Of a stretch of DNA of 64,000 nucleotides, positions 9,956-19,453 are shown piece by piece. Origin of the DNA: Gammaproteobacteria bacterium (GTDB taxonomy: Bacteria; Pseudomonadota; Gammaproteobacteria; Pseudomonadales; Pseudohongiellaceae); assembly GCA_002706685.1 (NCBI GenBank), contig PALV01000018.1, positions 31,144 to 95,143 of the forward strand. Reading direction: 5' to 3'. Positions within the stretch are counted from its first letter, which is position 1. The number at the start of each line of letters is the position of its first letter. The position numbers and the translations under genes were made by a program. A model generated the notes under the pieces. The model had not been told where the DNA came from, made no database searches, and saw nothing but the letters and a program-made list of their open reading frames with translations.

Positions 9956-10880
9956 TCAACACACTGGTAATACCCGGCTCTGACAGGGCATGACCGGCGT
10001 CAGCAACGATGTGCAATTCTGAGTTGGGCAGCGCCCGATGCAGATCCCAGGCATTCTCGACTGGACAGATAACATCGTAGCGGCCATGCACTATCACTGT
10101 GGGTATATGCTGGATACTGGCAGCATGATTCAGCAGATAATTATCTTCGGTAAAGAAGCCTCTATTGATGAAATAATGGCATTCAATGCGTGCAAAGGCC
10201 TCGGCAAAACTGTCCTGACCAAATTTGGCGGCAGCGCCAGCATCAGGCAACAGCCGCAGGGTTGAGCCTTCCCAGGTTGACCAGGCTCTGGCTGCCTCAC
10301 GGCGAACATTGGCATCGTCAGAGGTCAGACGCCGGTAATATGCCGTGACCATGTCATCGCGCTCATCCACCGGGATTGGTGCCTGATATTGCTCCCAAAG
10401 GTCGGGAAACAGCCGCGAGCACCCCTCCTGGTAAAACCAGTCAATCTCTTTTTTGCGAAGCAGAAAAATGCCACGCAAGAACAGCTCCGTACAACGCTCC
10501 GCATGGGTAACGGCATAAGCCAGTGACAGGGTGGAGCCCCAGGAACCGCCAAACACTGCCCAATTATCGATTCCCAGATGCACCCGCAGACGCTCCATAT
10601 CGGCAACCAAGTCCCAGGTTGTATTCTCCCGCAGTTCAGCAAACGGCGTGCTGCGCCCACAGCCACGCTGATCAAAGAGTACCACTCGCCATTTCTCAGG
10701 GTTGAAATAGCGTCGATAATCAGCGTTGATCCCGCCACCCGGACCTCCATGCAGAAACACCAAAGGCTTGCCTTCCGGGTTGCCGACCTGCTCGTAGTAA
10801 AGCGTGTGCAACGGCGACACGCGAAGCGTGCCAGTTTCATACGGCTCGATGGGCGGATAGAGTAGGTTCATTGTCGGCAT
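9918..10880 (-). CDS. pip: Proline iminopeptidase
   Basis: Cytoplasmic aminopeptidase (peptidase S33) that removes N-terminal proline from peptides. The 320-residue alpha/beta hydrolase has the oxyanion motif HGGPGGG near residue 45, the DQRGCGRS motif, the nucleophile elbow GGSWGS with Ser113, and a C-terminal catalytic His in DAGHALSEPG. Length matches the family. The start may be Met1 or Met4. The gene is first in a two-gene arrangement with the flavoprotein gene, which starts inside its 3' end. Confidence 0.92.
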   Translation of the reverse strand: MPTMNLLYPPIEPYETGTLRVSPLHTLYYEQVGNPEGKPLVFLHGGPGGGINADYRRYFNPEKWRVVLFDQRGCGRSTPFAELRENTTWDLVADMERLRVHLGIDNWAVFGGSWGSTLSLAYAVTHAERCTELFLRGIFLLRKKEIDWFYQEGCSRLFPDLWEQYQAPIPVDERDDMVTAYYRRLTSDDANVRREAARAWSTWEGSTLRLLPDAGAAAKFGQDSFAEAFARIECHYFINRGFFTEDNYLLNHAASIQHIPTVIVHGRYDVICPVENAWDLHRALPNSELHIVADAGHALSEPGITSVLIDYTDRWAAARV

Positions 10881-11000
10881 ACCTTATCTGTAATTATGAG
10901 TATTCAGCGGCTTGCTGAGTATTGTATGCTACCATCACTTACACATGGACTGCTGCTGAACTGATCAGCGAATACGCAGTCAGCTCAAGCACGACGCGCG

Positions 11001-12149
11001 ATGCCAAAACAGAAGATTGCTTCATTAAGCCATTATATCGACCTGCTGCTGGATGCTGTCTGCCTGGTCGACGGTGACGGTTTTTTTGTTGATGTCAGCG
11101 CTGGCTGCGAACGCGTATTTGGTTATACGCGGGACGAATTGATCGGGCGTAACATTCGCGAGCTCATTCACCCTGATGATCTGCAGTCAACCATGGCCAC
11201 AGCCGATCGCGTGCTCAAGGGGCAGGCCGTCACTTACTTTGAAAACAGATACATACGTAAAGATGGCAGCGTGGCGTATATCATGTGGTCCGCACGCTGG
11301 GCAGAACAGGATAAACTGCGAGTCGCAGTCGCCCGTAACGTTACTCAGCGCAAGCATGCGGACGCAAAACAACATGCCATGTATGCAATATCCGAGGCAG
11401 TCCATGCTGCCGACAGTCTTGAGCAACTGACCGCAAACATCAGTCATGCGGTATCCAGTGTAATGCCCGGTTTGAAGCTGAGCATTGATACTCAGGACGA
11501 AACCACCGAACTGTATAGCCCGACAGTCGACTGCACCCATGCCGGACCTCTCGACGCCAACAACCAGGCCTTGTTCGAATTCATCAATACCCAGGTAGCC
11601 ATCGCTGTCGAACGCCACCAGTTACTTGAAAAACTGAAATACCTGGCACTTTATGACGACTTGACGGGCCTGCCCAATCGCAGCCTGTTCAATGACAGAC
11701 TGGCATCTGCCCTCAAGCGCAAACAACGCAGCGGGGGGACATTGACGATCCTGTATATCGACCTGGACGGTTTCAAGGCAGTCAACGACACCTGGGGGCA
11801 TGAAGCCGGTGATCGGGTCCTGAAGCAGGTGGCAGTCCGACTGCAGGACAGCGTTCGCAGCGTGGATACAGTCGCCCGCCTTGCCGGTGACGAGTTTGTG
11901 ATCCTGCTGGAGGGCGACGGACCCGCGCATTCACCCTGGGTGGTTGCCGAAAAGATCGTCTGCAATGTCGAACAACCTATATACATTGCAGAAGCAGAAC
12001 TGCGTGTGCTGCCCAGTATTGGACTGGCGAGTTACCCGACGGACGCACTGGATGCCACAGCCCTGTTGAGGCATGCTGATCATGCCATGTACAAGGCCAA
12101 GAAAACACGCGACCAGTATGTCCATCCGCCGGCCCCCGTCTGGAACTGA
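11001..12149 (+). CDS. PAS-GGDEF diguanylate cyclase
   Basis: 382-residue soluble protein. A PAS sensor domain with its PAC tail occupies about residues 8-118 (GFFVDVSAGCERVFGYTRDEL), a degenerate GAF-like or helical linker follows to about 205, and a GGDEF domain begins YDDLTGLPNRSLF. The active-site motif is AGDEF (residues 295-299) with an intact I-site RSVD five residues upstream. AGDEF variants are known to be active in some cyclases, so activity is plausible. The PAS ligand is unknown. It converges on the CSS-EAL phosphodiesterase gene, with seven bases between the two stop codons. Confidence 0.88.
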   Translation: MPKQKIASLSHYIDLLLDAVCLVDGDGFFVDVSAGCERVFGYTRDELIGRNIRELIHPDDLQSTMATADRVLKGQAVTYFENRYIRKDGSVAYIMWSARWAEQDKLRVAVARNVTQRKHADAKQHAMYAISEAVHAADSLEQLTANISHAVSSVMPGLKLSIDTQDETTELYSPTVDCTHAGPLDANNQALFEFINTQVAIAVERHQLLEKLKYLALYDDLTGLPNRSLFNDRLASALKRKQRSGGTLTILYIDLDGFKAVNDTWGHEAGDRVLKQVAVRLQDSVRSVDTVARLAGDEFVILLEGDGPAHSPWVVAEKIVCNVEQPIYIAEAELRVLPSIGLASYPTDALDATALLRHADHAMYKAKKTRDQYVHPPAPVWN

Positions 12150-12156
12150 GTTTTTT

Positions 12157-13710
12157 CTAACACGTAGCCTTGAAGATATCAGCCGGTAGTGATTTGCTGT
12201 ACAGCCAGCCCTGGGCGTACCGCACGCCTCTTTCCCGCAGATAGGCAGCCTGTTTTTCTGTCTCGACCCCTTCTGCAACAACATCAAGCTGCAGCGTGTT
12301 GGCCATCTCAATCAAATGCAGGACGACGCGGCTGGTAGCCGCTTCCTTGTCAATTGCCTCAACAAACAGCCTGTCGATTTTCAGGCTGTCAAAAGGCATG
12401 GTCTCCAGGTAAGACAGACTACTGTAACCGGTGCCAAAATCATCTATCGACACACGAATGCCCTGCTCCCGCATGGCTGCCAGCGCGACACGGGCTTTTT
12501 CAGGCTCGACCAGCATACGCTCCGTCAATTCAACAGTCAGCTGGCCCGGGCGCAAATTAAACCGCTTGATGACAGACAGCAGATGTTCCGACGTTGCAGG
12601 GAGCAGAATATCGCTGGCAGAAAGATTGATACTTAAGGACATGCCTGGGTTGTCACGCAGAAACCCTCCCATGTCCTGTGCCGCCAGCTCCAGAACCCGG
12701 TTTGTGATCAGATTGATGAGATCGCTTTCCTCCGCCACCGGAATAAAGATGTCCGGCTCTACCAGCTTGCCATCGCGCGTTCGCCACCTGAGAAGCGCCT
12801 CGGCGCCAACCCATTCACTGGTCTGTAGATCGACAATCGGCTGGTATTCAAGGAAAAACTCATCACGGCGCAGCCCCAGACGTATCTGCGTCGCCATCGA
12901 CACCTGTTGCCGTGCTGCATACAGAAACGCCAGTGTCAGCACACCGGCCGCAAGGAGCGAAAATGGCAACCAACGCAGGCTGATTTCCCGGACTCGTTCA
13001 TCCAGATGAAACAATGGTTCGGCGGCCAGAGAACCGGTTTGACCGACCTGATCGGACAATAACACAGCCACGACATAACCGCCGTCCACGAAAGTGGCTT
13101 CGCTCTCATCGCCCAGACGTTCAATCCAGTCGGGGTTGGCTTCACCCACGGAGGTTCGTATTTCACCATCAAGCGGGTTGAAAGTAGCAAAAACTGCGCC
13201 TTGAATATCTGTTGCAATATCCACCGCCTGATTTCGGTGAGCCATCGCCACGAACCCGTCCCGTGCAATTGAGATATAGGGCGTATCGTCCGGCAGAGGC
13301 ATGGGTGAGCTCAGGCGTAGCGCTGTCCCAGTGGCAGTAATCGAATCCGGCTGACCAAGGTTCATTGGAGGTTCGTGCAAGCCAAGTGATGAACACGGCA
13401 TGAAATTGCCATCGACTACACCTGCGGCTTTCATGAATTCGCCGCGAAGAGCCAGCTGCCTCATGAGCTGAAGCATGTCTGCTGAGCAGGGATCTGCAGC
13501 GCCTTCAGCGATGAGCATATCAATGGCTTCCTGCATCTGCTCCACAGCGCGATCAGAGCGCTGCACAACAACCTCGGCGTAATCCCGGACCCGTTCCATC
13601 TCAATCTGCAGTCCCTGCTGGCGCGCCAAATAAAGCGAAACCAGTGGCGGCCCGAGAGCCGTCATCAGCACTATCGTTGCTGTTACGAGGGTAAATCGGA
13701 TACTGCGCAT
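12157..13710 (-). CDS. CSS-motif EAL cyclic di-GMP phosphodiesterase
   Basis: Degrades cyclic di-GMP to pGpG. An N-terminal transmembrane helix is followed by a periplasmic CSS domain: one Cys in DPCSAD and the CSS triplet in MPCSSLG, the pair that in Escherichia coli enzymes of this class forms a redox-sensing disulfide. A second membrane helix (LPFSLLAAGVLTLAFLYA) leads to the EAL domain with GAEALLRW, SINLSA, ELTER and DDFGTGYSS, all catalytic residues present. I prefer the ATG at 13710, which gives 517 residues, has AGGGAT upstream and starts directly before the anchor helix; ATG 13749 and GTG 13776 are alternatives. It is convergent with a PAS-GGDEF gene. Confidence 0.9.
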   Translation of the reverse strand: MRSIRFTLVTATIVLMTALGPPLVSLYLARQQGLQIEMERVRDYAEVVVQRSDRAVEQMQEAIDMLIAEGAADPCSADMLQLMRQLALRGEFMKAAGVVDGNFMPCSSLGLHEPPMNLGQPDSITATGTALRLSSPMPLPDDTPYISIARDGFVAMAHRNQAVDIATDIQGAVFATFNPLDGEIRTSVGEANPDWIERLGDESEATFVDGGYVVAVLLSDQVGQTGSLAAEPLFHLDERVREISLRWLPFSLLAAGVLTLAFLYAARQQVSMATQIRLGLRRDEFFLEYQPIVDLQTSEWVGAEALLRWRTRDGKLVEPDIFIPVAEESDLINLITNRVLELAAQDMGGFLRDNPGMSLSINLSASDILLPATSEHLLSVIKRFNLRPGQLTVELTERMLVEPEKARVALAAMREQGIRVSIDDFGTGYSSLSYLETMPFDSLKIDRLFVEAIDKEAATSRVVLHLIEMANTLQLDVVAEGVETEKQAAYLRERGVRYAQGWLYSKSLPADIFKATC

Positions 13711-13890
13711 GCTGATCCCTGCATGTCTTGTTATGAACTGTTGACTCATACTATGGCAGGAAAGGCTGCTTGTCACTAGTCATAAGGTCACGTATCAAGT
13801 ACCGGAATACAAACCCCATCAAACCGTTGTCAGCAATGATATTAGTTGTTAAATTCAGATCGATAACCACAAATCAAAGCGGTGAGTATT

Positions 13891-14406
13891 ATGTTTGACA
13901 GAAACAAGGATAAAACCAGCGAAAGAACGGAAGCCCCTGCTTCACCCGCAGCGCCAGCCGAAACCAGTAGCACTGGCGCCAGCTATCGCAGCGCACCTGC
14001 TGCCTCCCCCTCATCGGCTTCCGGCAAGGCTGCCGTGCTGGGCGCGACAATCAAGGTCAAAGGAGACATCAGCGGCGACGAGAATCTGCTGATCGAAGGC
14101 CAGGTGGATGGTTCCGTAATGCTGGCCAATCACGAATTGACCATCGGCAAAACCGGCCGACTGAATGCCGACCTCACCGCCAAGACCATACGGATTGATG
14201 GCGAAGTGAATGGCGATATCACTGGCAAGGACAAAGTGGTAGTCAGCAGCACCAGTCATATCAAAGGCAATATTGTCACGCCGAAGATGACGCTGGAAGA
14301 AGGCGCCCGCTTCAAGGGTACCATCGATATCGATCCCAGCCACGCCAACAGCAACACCAGTGCTGCGTCTCTGAAATCCTCAAGCACTTCGGACAAGCCT
14401 GCCTGA
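13891..14406 (+). CDS. Bactofilin (polymer-forming cytoskeletal protein)
   Basis: 171-residue bactofilin. A disordered Ala/Ser/Pro-rich N-terminal segment (about residues 1-50) is followed by the right-handed beta-helix core from about 52 to 150, visible as hydrophobic repeats such as IKVKGDISGDENLLIEGQVDG and INGDITGKDKV-like turns, and by a Ser/Thr-rich tail. Bactofilins polymerise without nucleotide and position cell-envelope enzymes. The ATG at 13891 is chosen over an in-frame GTG at 13882 because GGTGAG lies just upstream. It is followed after two bases by an unknown gene on the same strand. No M23 peptidase gene, a common bactofilin neighbour, is present. Confidence 0.9.
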   Translation: MFDRNKDKTSERTEAPASPAAPAETSSTGASYRSAPAASPSSASGKAAVLGATIKVKGDISGDENLLIEGQVDGSVMLANHELTIGKTGRLNADLTAKTIRIDGEVNGDITGKDKVVVSSTSHIKGNIVTPKMTLEEGARFKGTIDIDPSHANSNTSAASLKSSSTSDKPA

Positions 14407-14408
14407 TC

Positions 14409-15074
14409 GTGAACCTGGCCGAGCAACTCAACAGCGGACAGCCTGATACGCTGCCGTCGCGACTGATGCCCGACATACTGGAGCGCCTGCAGTCTGTACC
14501 CAGACTGATGGTGCTGGACGTCGGGCTGGGCGTGCATGAAACGGTGGCTTTTTTTGGCGATCGCAGATGCCGGCTGCATTTTGCGGGCATTCACGATGCA
14601 CTGCACAGCCCGCCGCGAGTTGAACACCAGCGTCAGCCCGGCCAGCTGGTCGACAAACAGGCCGAGGAAGCTGCCAGCTACGAGGCATGGCGACAGCATT
14701 TTGCGCAATCAATGAACTACCCGACAGACACCCGCTTTGATGTCTGTCTGTTCTGGGATCTGTTCAACTACCTTGATGACATAGCCATCAAGGCCTTTGC
14801 CGATGTGCTGTCGCCCTACCTTTCGGACCAGACCCTGGCACATGCCTATCTGCTGCTCAAAGCGGACAACGGGTTTAGCAGCCGCGAATACGGCATCAAG
14901 TCAGCCGGGGAAATAGCAATTCGAGCTGGCGCTCACAACAGCCTGGACTATTTTCCAAGGCCACAGGCTCGTGTCACCAGCATGATTTCTGACTTCTCAG
15001 TCAATCACAGCGTGCTGCGCCGTGATGGACTGTTGGAAGTATCACTGCGCAGCAAGACAGGGACAGCGCGCTAA
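14409..15074 (+). CDS. Unknown protein, possibly SAM-methyltransferase-like
   Basis: 221-residue cytoplasmic protein that I do not firmly recognise. RLMVLDVGLGVHET resembles methyltransferase motif I, and FDVCLFWDLFNYL resembles the motif IV region of class I methyltransferases, but the glycine pattern of motif I is incomplete, so binding of S-adenosylmethionine is uncertain. The start is a GTG two bases after the bactofilin stop, so translation is probably coupled; the context suggests a job connected with bactofilin or cell shape, which is inference only. There is no signal peptide or membrane segment. Confidence 0.6.
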   Translation: MNLAEQLNSGQPDTLPSRLMPDILERLQSVPRLMVLDVGLGVHETVAFFGDRRCRLHFAGIHDALHSPPRVEHQRQPGQLVDKQAEEAASYEAWRQHFAQSMNYPTDTRFDVCLFWDLFNYLDDIAIKAFADVLSPYLSDQTLAHAYLLLKADNGFSSREYGIKSAGEIAIRAGAHNSLDYFPRPQARVTSMISDFSVNHSVLRRDGLLEVSLRSKTGTAR

Positions 15075-15093
15075 GCGCCATCTGACGAGCTGA

Positions 15094-16857
15094 TTACTCG
15101 TCGTCGTGAATCAGGCGGCCACCGACCCAGGTCTGAAATACATCAGTCTTCCAGATTTCCTGTGGTGCCACTTCGAACACATCCTGATCCACCAGAATAA
15201 AATCGGCCTTCTTGCCTGGCTCCAGCGTGCCCAATACATCTTCCTGGTGCGCCGCATAGGCCGCATCCAGCGTAAAACTGAGCAATGCCTCTTCATGCGT
15301 CATGCGCTCTTCAGGAAACCAGCCACCGGGTGGCTGATTATCCTGATCCTGGCGGGTAATGGCGGCATGCAGACCAAAAAACGGATTGGCCGATTCGACA
15401 GGAAAGTCAGATCCATTTGCGATAATGACGCCGGTGTCCAGGAGCTTGCGCCATGCGTAGGCACCGTGAATACGCACCTCGCCAATGCGATCCTGCGCCA
15501 TGTTCTTGTCGCTGGTGGCATGTGTTGCCTGCATTGAAGGAATCACACCGAGTTCATTGAATCGCAGGATGTCCTCAAAGCGCAGAATCTGTGCGTGCTC
15601 TATGCGATGTCGCTGCTCCTCGGTACCGGTACCACGAATCAGCGCTTCAAAGTTGTCCATGACAATACGGTTGGCACCATCGCCAATCGCATGCACATTG
15701 ACCTGAAAGTCTGCAGACATCGCCTGGTTCATCAATTGGGTCAGACGCTCAGGGGTATGCAGCAGCAAACCACGATGTCCGGGTTGATCGCTGTAATCGT
15801 CGTCAAGGTAAGCACCCCGGCTGCCCAGCGCGCCATCAGCAGAAATCTTCACACTTCGTACCACCAGAGTGTTGTCGTCACTGATGAAATGTCCTTCCGC
15901 CAGGCGCTCTGCAAACGCGTTGTCAGTGGCGGCCAGCATCACATAAACACGAATCGGAAGCGGCCCCTCCTCCACTAGTTCGCGATAGGCCTGCAATGTC
16001 GAGCTGCCGACGCCTGCATCGTGTACACTGGTCAAGCCCTGGGCTGCCAGGGTCTGCATAGACAGTCGCAGTGCAGCTTTTTGATCCTCGATACTGGGCT
16101 GCGGAATATGCTGCGTGATCAGGCGCATGGCGGTATCAACAAAGGTACCTGTGGCACGCCCTTCCGAGTCACGAATGATCATGCCGCCGTCGGGATCCGG
16201 CGTTGATGCGTCGATTCCTGCCAGCTCCATCGCTGCCCTGTTGGCCCAGCCCGCATGCCCGTCGACACGACTGAACCACATTGGTGTATCAGAATCGGCG
16301 GCTGCCAGTGAATCGGCGCTGGGGAAGCTGTTGCTGTCCCACAGCACCTGATTCCAGCCACGCCCCTGAATCCACTGCAGATCCGGGTTGGCCTGCTGGA
16401 AAGCAATGACACGCTCCACAGCTTCCTGCTCTGAACGGGTACCAGTCATATCAACGCGCAGCAGGCTCAAGCCATAGTTAAGCACGTGGCCGTGGGCATC
16501 AATCAGGCCTGGCAGCAGCGTGCGGCCCTGCCCGTCAAGCGCCGTTACTTCTTCCAACTCCGGCAACTCATCACCGGCCATCAACAGTCGGTCCACCGTA
16601 TCCCCGGTAAACTGGATGCCGGTAAATTGCACCAGCTCACGATCGCTGTTCATGGTGTAGCCGTTAACATTGGTCAGCACAGTTGTCTGTGCTGCCAGCA
16701 ACGATGAGCCCATTGCTGCTACCACTCCGGCCAGCAGTAACCACCCCTTTTTTGAAGCGACGCGCGATGACGCTGCAGCAAACCCGGTTGGGCGGCAAGA
16801 CTGTTTTTTCGGGTTGGCAGAGCGAACAAGTCGGGCTAGTGTGATGGATAAAGACAT
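15094..16857 (-). CDS. Exported amidohydrolase, YtcJ/amidohydrolase_3 family
   Basis: 587-residue metal-dependent hydrolase of the amidohydrolase superfamily. A basic N-terminus and a hydrophobic stretch (residues about 37-57, ending SSLLAAQ) indicate export. The metal-binding LIDAHGHVLNYG motif, RVDGHAGWANRAA and later INVHAIGDGANR and NGSDFPVESANPF are typical of the YtcJ branch. Specificity in this branch is poorly defined and not predicted here. It converges on the bactofilin-linked gene, with about 20 bases between them. The start at 16857 lacks a strong ribosome site; later starts are possible. Confidence 0.85.
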   Translation of the reverse strand: MSLSITLARLVRSANPKKQSCRPTGFAAASSRVASKKGWLLLAGVVAAMGSSLLAAQTTVLTNVNGYTMNSDRELVQFTGIQFTGDTVDRLLMAGDELPELEEVTALDGQGRTLLPGLIDAHGHVLNYGLSLLRVDMTGTRSEQEAVERVIAFQQANPDLQWIQGRGWNQVLWDSNSFPSADSLAAADSDTPMWFSRVDGHAGWANRAAMELAGIDASTPDPDGGMIIRDSEGRATGTFVDTAMRLITQHIPQPSIEDQKAALRLSMQTLAAQGLTSVHDAGVGSSTLQAYRELVEEGPLPIRVYVMLAATDNAFAERLAEGHFISDDNTLVVRSVKISADGALGSRGAYLDDDYSDQPGHRGLLLHTPERLTQLMNQAMSADFQVNVHAIGDGANRIVMDNFEALIRGTGTEEQRHRIEHAQILRFEDILRFNELGVIPSMQATHATSDKNMAQDRIGEVRIHGAYAWRKLLDTGVIIANGSDFPVESANPFFGLHAAITRQDQDNQPPGGWFPEERMTHEEALLSFTLDAAYAAHQEDVLGTLEPGKKADFILVDQDVFEVAPQEIWKTDVFQTWVGGRLIHDDE

Positions 16858-17001
16858 AATGAGTTCCGTATGAGCGTGTGTAGGCAGATGTGGCGGCTCA
16901 GCGCACCACTTAACGTGTACGGAGTCTAACCAGAAACCGGTGTTTTGACTATAATGTCGCGCAGCAGAGAATATCCGACCAATAACAATGAGAATGTCAC
17001 C

Positions 17002-17967
17002 ATGATATCAAATCATTTCGCTACTTCCTCCATGGGCCGTTTTATGGGCATCCGCAGCGCCGTTCTATCCGCACTGCTGACACTGTCTGTTGCATCGCCT
17101 GCATCTGCCCAGGCAGCTGAATTAACTCTGGTGCGGTTTGGCGAGCCAGGTGCCGAAAAACCCGGCCTGGTGGATGATCAGGGGCGAATTCGGGACCTGT
17201 CAGCTCATATCAGCGAGCTGACGCCGGCGCAGCTGAGCGACGACAGCCTGCAGCGTCTGGCGGCGATATCAGCTGACTCTCTTCCGTTGGTTTCCGGCAA
17301 CCCGCGACTGGCCGCACCCATGACGGGCGCAGGCAAGATTGTCGCGATCGGGTTCAACTATGTCGACCATGCTGCTGAAATGGCCGTCGATCTGCCAGAA
17401 GAACCTCTGGTGTTCATGAAAGCAGTGACCGCGCTCAGCAACCCCTTCGATGACATCATCACGCCTCGTGCTGCAACCAAGCTGGACTATGAGGCCGAAC
17501 TGGTGGTGGTGATTGGCAAACGTGCCCAGTATGTCAGCCAGGAAGATGCGCTTGACTACGTGGCTGGCTATACCACTGGCAACGATGTATCGGAGCGAGC
17601 GTTTCAACGCGAACGCGCCGGTCAGTTCGTCAAGGGCAAAAGCGCCGACTCTTTTGCCCCCTTTGGCCCCTACCTGGTGACACGCGATTCGATAGAGGAC
17701 GTGCAAAACCTGCGCATCTGGTCCGAAATCAATGGCGAAATGCGCCAGGATGGCAACACCAGCCAGATGGTGTTTGGGGTTGCGCATATCGTCAGTTATC
17801 TGAGTCAGTTCATGACACTGATGCCCGGCGACCTGATCTACACCGGCACACCCGAAGGCGTCGGTGACGGCATGACTCCTCCTCAGTACCTGCAGCCCGG
17901 TGACATTGTGCGTATCGGTATTGATGGCATTGGCGAGCTGCGCCAGACAGTGGTGCCGGCCCCCTGA
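17002..17967 (+). CDS. Fumarylacetoacetate hydrolase-family protein with signal peptide
   Basis: FAH-fold hydrolase or isomerase: VAIGFNYVDHAAEM, KLDYEAELVVVIGK (metal-ligand Glu pair) and TGTPEGVGDGM are the family signatures. Unusually for this mostly cytoplasmic family, the N-terminus carries a signal peptide, VLSALLTLSVASPASAQA, suggesting a periplasmic enzyme. Related exported versions occur next to other periplasmic hydrolases; the substrate is not known. The frame opens at 16945, but ATG 17002 (or the later one in MGIRSAV) suits the signal peptide better. The ybaK gene starts two bases after its stop. Confidence 0.85.
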   Translation: MISNHFATSSMGRFMGIRSAVLSALLTLSVASPASAQAAELTLVRFGEPGAEKPGLVDDQGRIRDLSAHISELTPAQLSDDSLQRLAAISADSLPLVSGNPRLAAPMTGAGKIVAIGFNYVDHAAEMAVDLPEEPLVFMKAVTALSNPFDDIITPRAATKLDYEAELVVVIGKRAQYVSQEDALDYVAGYTTGNDVSERAFQRERAGQFVKGKSADSFAPFGPYLVTRDSIEDVQNLRIWSEINGEMRQDGNTSQMVFGVAHIVSYLSQFMTLMPGDLIYTGTPEGVGDGMTPPQYLQPGDIVRIGIDGIGELRQTVVPAP

Positions 17968-17968
17968 T

Positions 17969-18436
17969 ATGACACCTGGAATCGACGCAGCCAGCAAGGC
18001 CGGCATCAAGTACCGGATCCATGAGTACACTCATGATCCGGCGCACGCGTCTTATGGTCTTGAGGCTGCAGAAAAAATGCAGGTCTCGCCTGATCGGGTG
18101 TTTAAAACACTGGTCGCAGCCCTGGACACCAGGGAATTGCTGGTGGCCGTAATCCCAGTATCAACAAGCCTGAATATGAAACTGCTGGCGAAGGCCGCAG
18201 GCGGCAAAAAGGCTGCAATGGCAGAGGTCAATGCCGTCCAGCGCAGCACCGGCTACGTGCTGGGTGGCGTCAGCCCACTGGGACAGAAAAAGCGGCTGCG
18301 CACCTTCATAGACACCAGCGCAACTGACTTTGCGACCATCTTTGTCAGCGCAGGCAAGCGTGGCCTGGAGATAGAGCTGAGTCCGAACGACCTGAAAACA
18401 CTGACAGCTGCCCAGTTTGCAGCGCTGTCAGCCTGA
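17969..18436 (+). CDS. ybaK: Cys-tRNA(Pro)/Cys-tRNA(Cys) deacylase
   Basis: 155-residue YbaK/EbsC-family protein, a translation-editing enzyme that hydrolyses mischarged Cys-tRNA(Pro). Family features are the invariant lysine context RVFKTLVA, the core LNMKLLAKAAGGKKAAMAE and the GGVSPLGQKKRL loop. Length equals the family norm (about 155-160) when starting at the ATG at 17969, one base after the upstream stop. The 3' end overlaps the convergent amidoligase gene by nine bases. Confidence 0.93.
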   Translation: MTPGIDAASKAGIKYRIHEYTHDPAHASYGLEAAEKMQVSPDRVFKTLVAALDTRELLVAVIPVSTSLNMKLLAKAAGGKKAAMAEVNAVQRSTGYVLGGVSPLGQKKRLRTFIDTSATDFATIFVSAGKRGLEIELSPNDLKTLTAAQFAALSA

Positions 18437-19453
18437 ACTGCCTGTCAACATCGGTACATACTGGCCCTGCAGTGTTTTTAACCACTGCCCAAACAGGCGC
18501 TCTGACGGCGAGTTCAGATAAGCAAGATAATCGTGGCAGCACAGATTGAGTAACTGCCGGTCCGCTGCCAGTCTTTCCACAGCGAGCCAGTCATTCCATG
18601 CCAGCGACAGCGACCAGCCTTCGTCGTGAATGTCACAGTTGGGCAATCGATAATGCAGTGCGGGTCGTGACTTGATGCGCGGATCATCGGTGTATTCCCG
18701 AACCAGTTTTTCGTCCACATGGGCGAATACGGGCAACATGTCCAGTGCCCGGTTGCGGGTTGGATTGAATTCAAGATAGTCACGCATCAGCTGTTCAAGA
18801 TCAGGCTGGTAGTCCGGCGCCAGCACCAGGCGCACATAATCGACCGGGAAGGGGTCGATGTAAGGTGTCACCCGACGCGCCATGTCCACCTGGCATCGGA
18901 CCCGCAGCCAGTCGAACAGGCAAAAGAACGCCTTGAGAATGGAATCAATATAGTCCGCAGTGGTCTCTGGCACCTCCATGTTCAGATGCATGCCGAACGC
19001 GTTCGACCAGCGGTCAGAGGTCCCTTTTGCGCCATGCTTCCTGATACGCGATATCAGGGTTTCCACCTGCTGCAAACGCGCCATTGGCAGTGGCGGACTG
19101 ACCAGCTCTACAGGCACAACAGTCTCTGCAACACTGGCCATCAGCTCCTCCAGCGATTGCACCAGCTCACCCATCATGCCCGGCTCAATGGCCTGCCGCC
19201 CCATACTCTTGAGCAGCCCAAAGTCCAGTTCCACCTGCCAGTCTCCCGCCGGGTCGCCCACAATCTCCCAATCATAGCGTCCGCTTTCGCGCACATCGAC
19301 GGCCATGCCCTGATCATGCAGGAACTCTGAGACCAGCTTTGCAAGCCTGTCGACAGTGATATCACTCATCTCAAGCTCAACGCCAAGCCGTCGCTCCTTA
19401 CCCTCAGCATTGCGGGTAATGTCCGGCATCTGGACAGGCTGCACCTCACTCAT
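18428..19453 (-). CDS. Putative amidoligase enzyme (COOH-NH2 ligase superfamily)
   Basis: 341-residue protein resembling the putative amidoligases related to glutamine synthetase and gamma-glutamylcysteine ligase. It opens with the family motif RLGVELEMSD (a metal-binding Glu pair), followed by YDWEIVGDPAGDWQVELD, the ELVSPPLP strand and NAFGMHLNMEVPE, where the His and Asn would line the active site. Such enzymes are proposed to make gamma-glutamyl or peptide-side-chain amide bonds. The ATG at 19453 follows the stop of a gamma-glutamylcyclotransferase-like gene by two bases, which fits a make/break pair acting on one gamma-glutamyl product. The substrate is unknown. The frame is open upstream into that gene. 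Confidence 0.75.
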   Translation of the reverse strand: MSEVQPVQMPDITRNAEGKERRLGVELEMSDITVDRLAKLVSEFLHDQGMAVDVRESGRYDWEIVGDPAGDWQVELDFGLLKSMGRQAIEPGMMGELVQSLEELMASVAETVVPVELVSPPLPMARLQQVETLISRIRKHGAKGTSDRWSNAFGMHLNMEVPETTADYIDSILKAFFCLFDWLRVRCQVDMARRVTPYIDPFPVDYVRLVLAPDYQPDLEQLMRDYLEFNPTRNRALDMLPVFAHVDEKLVREYTDDPRIKSRPALHYRLPNCDIHDEGWSLSLAWNDWLAVERLAADRQLLNLCCHDYLAYLNSPSERLFGQWLKTLQGQYVPMLTGSSG

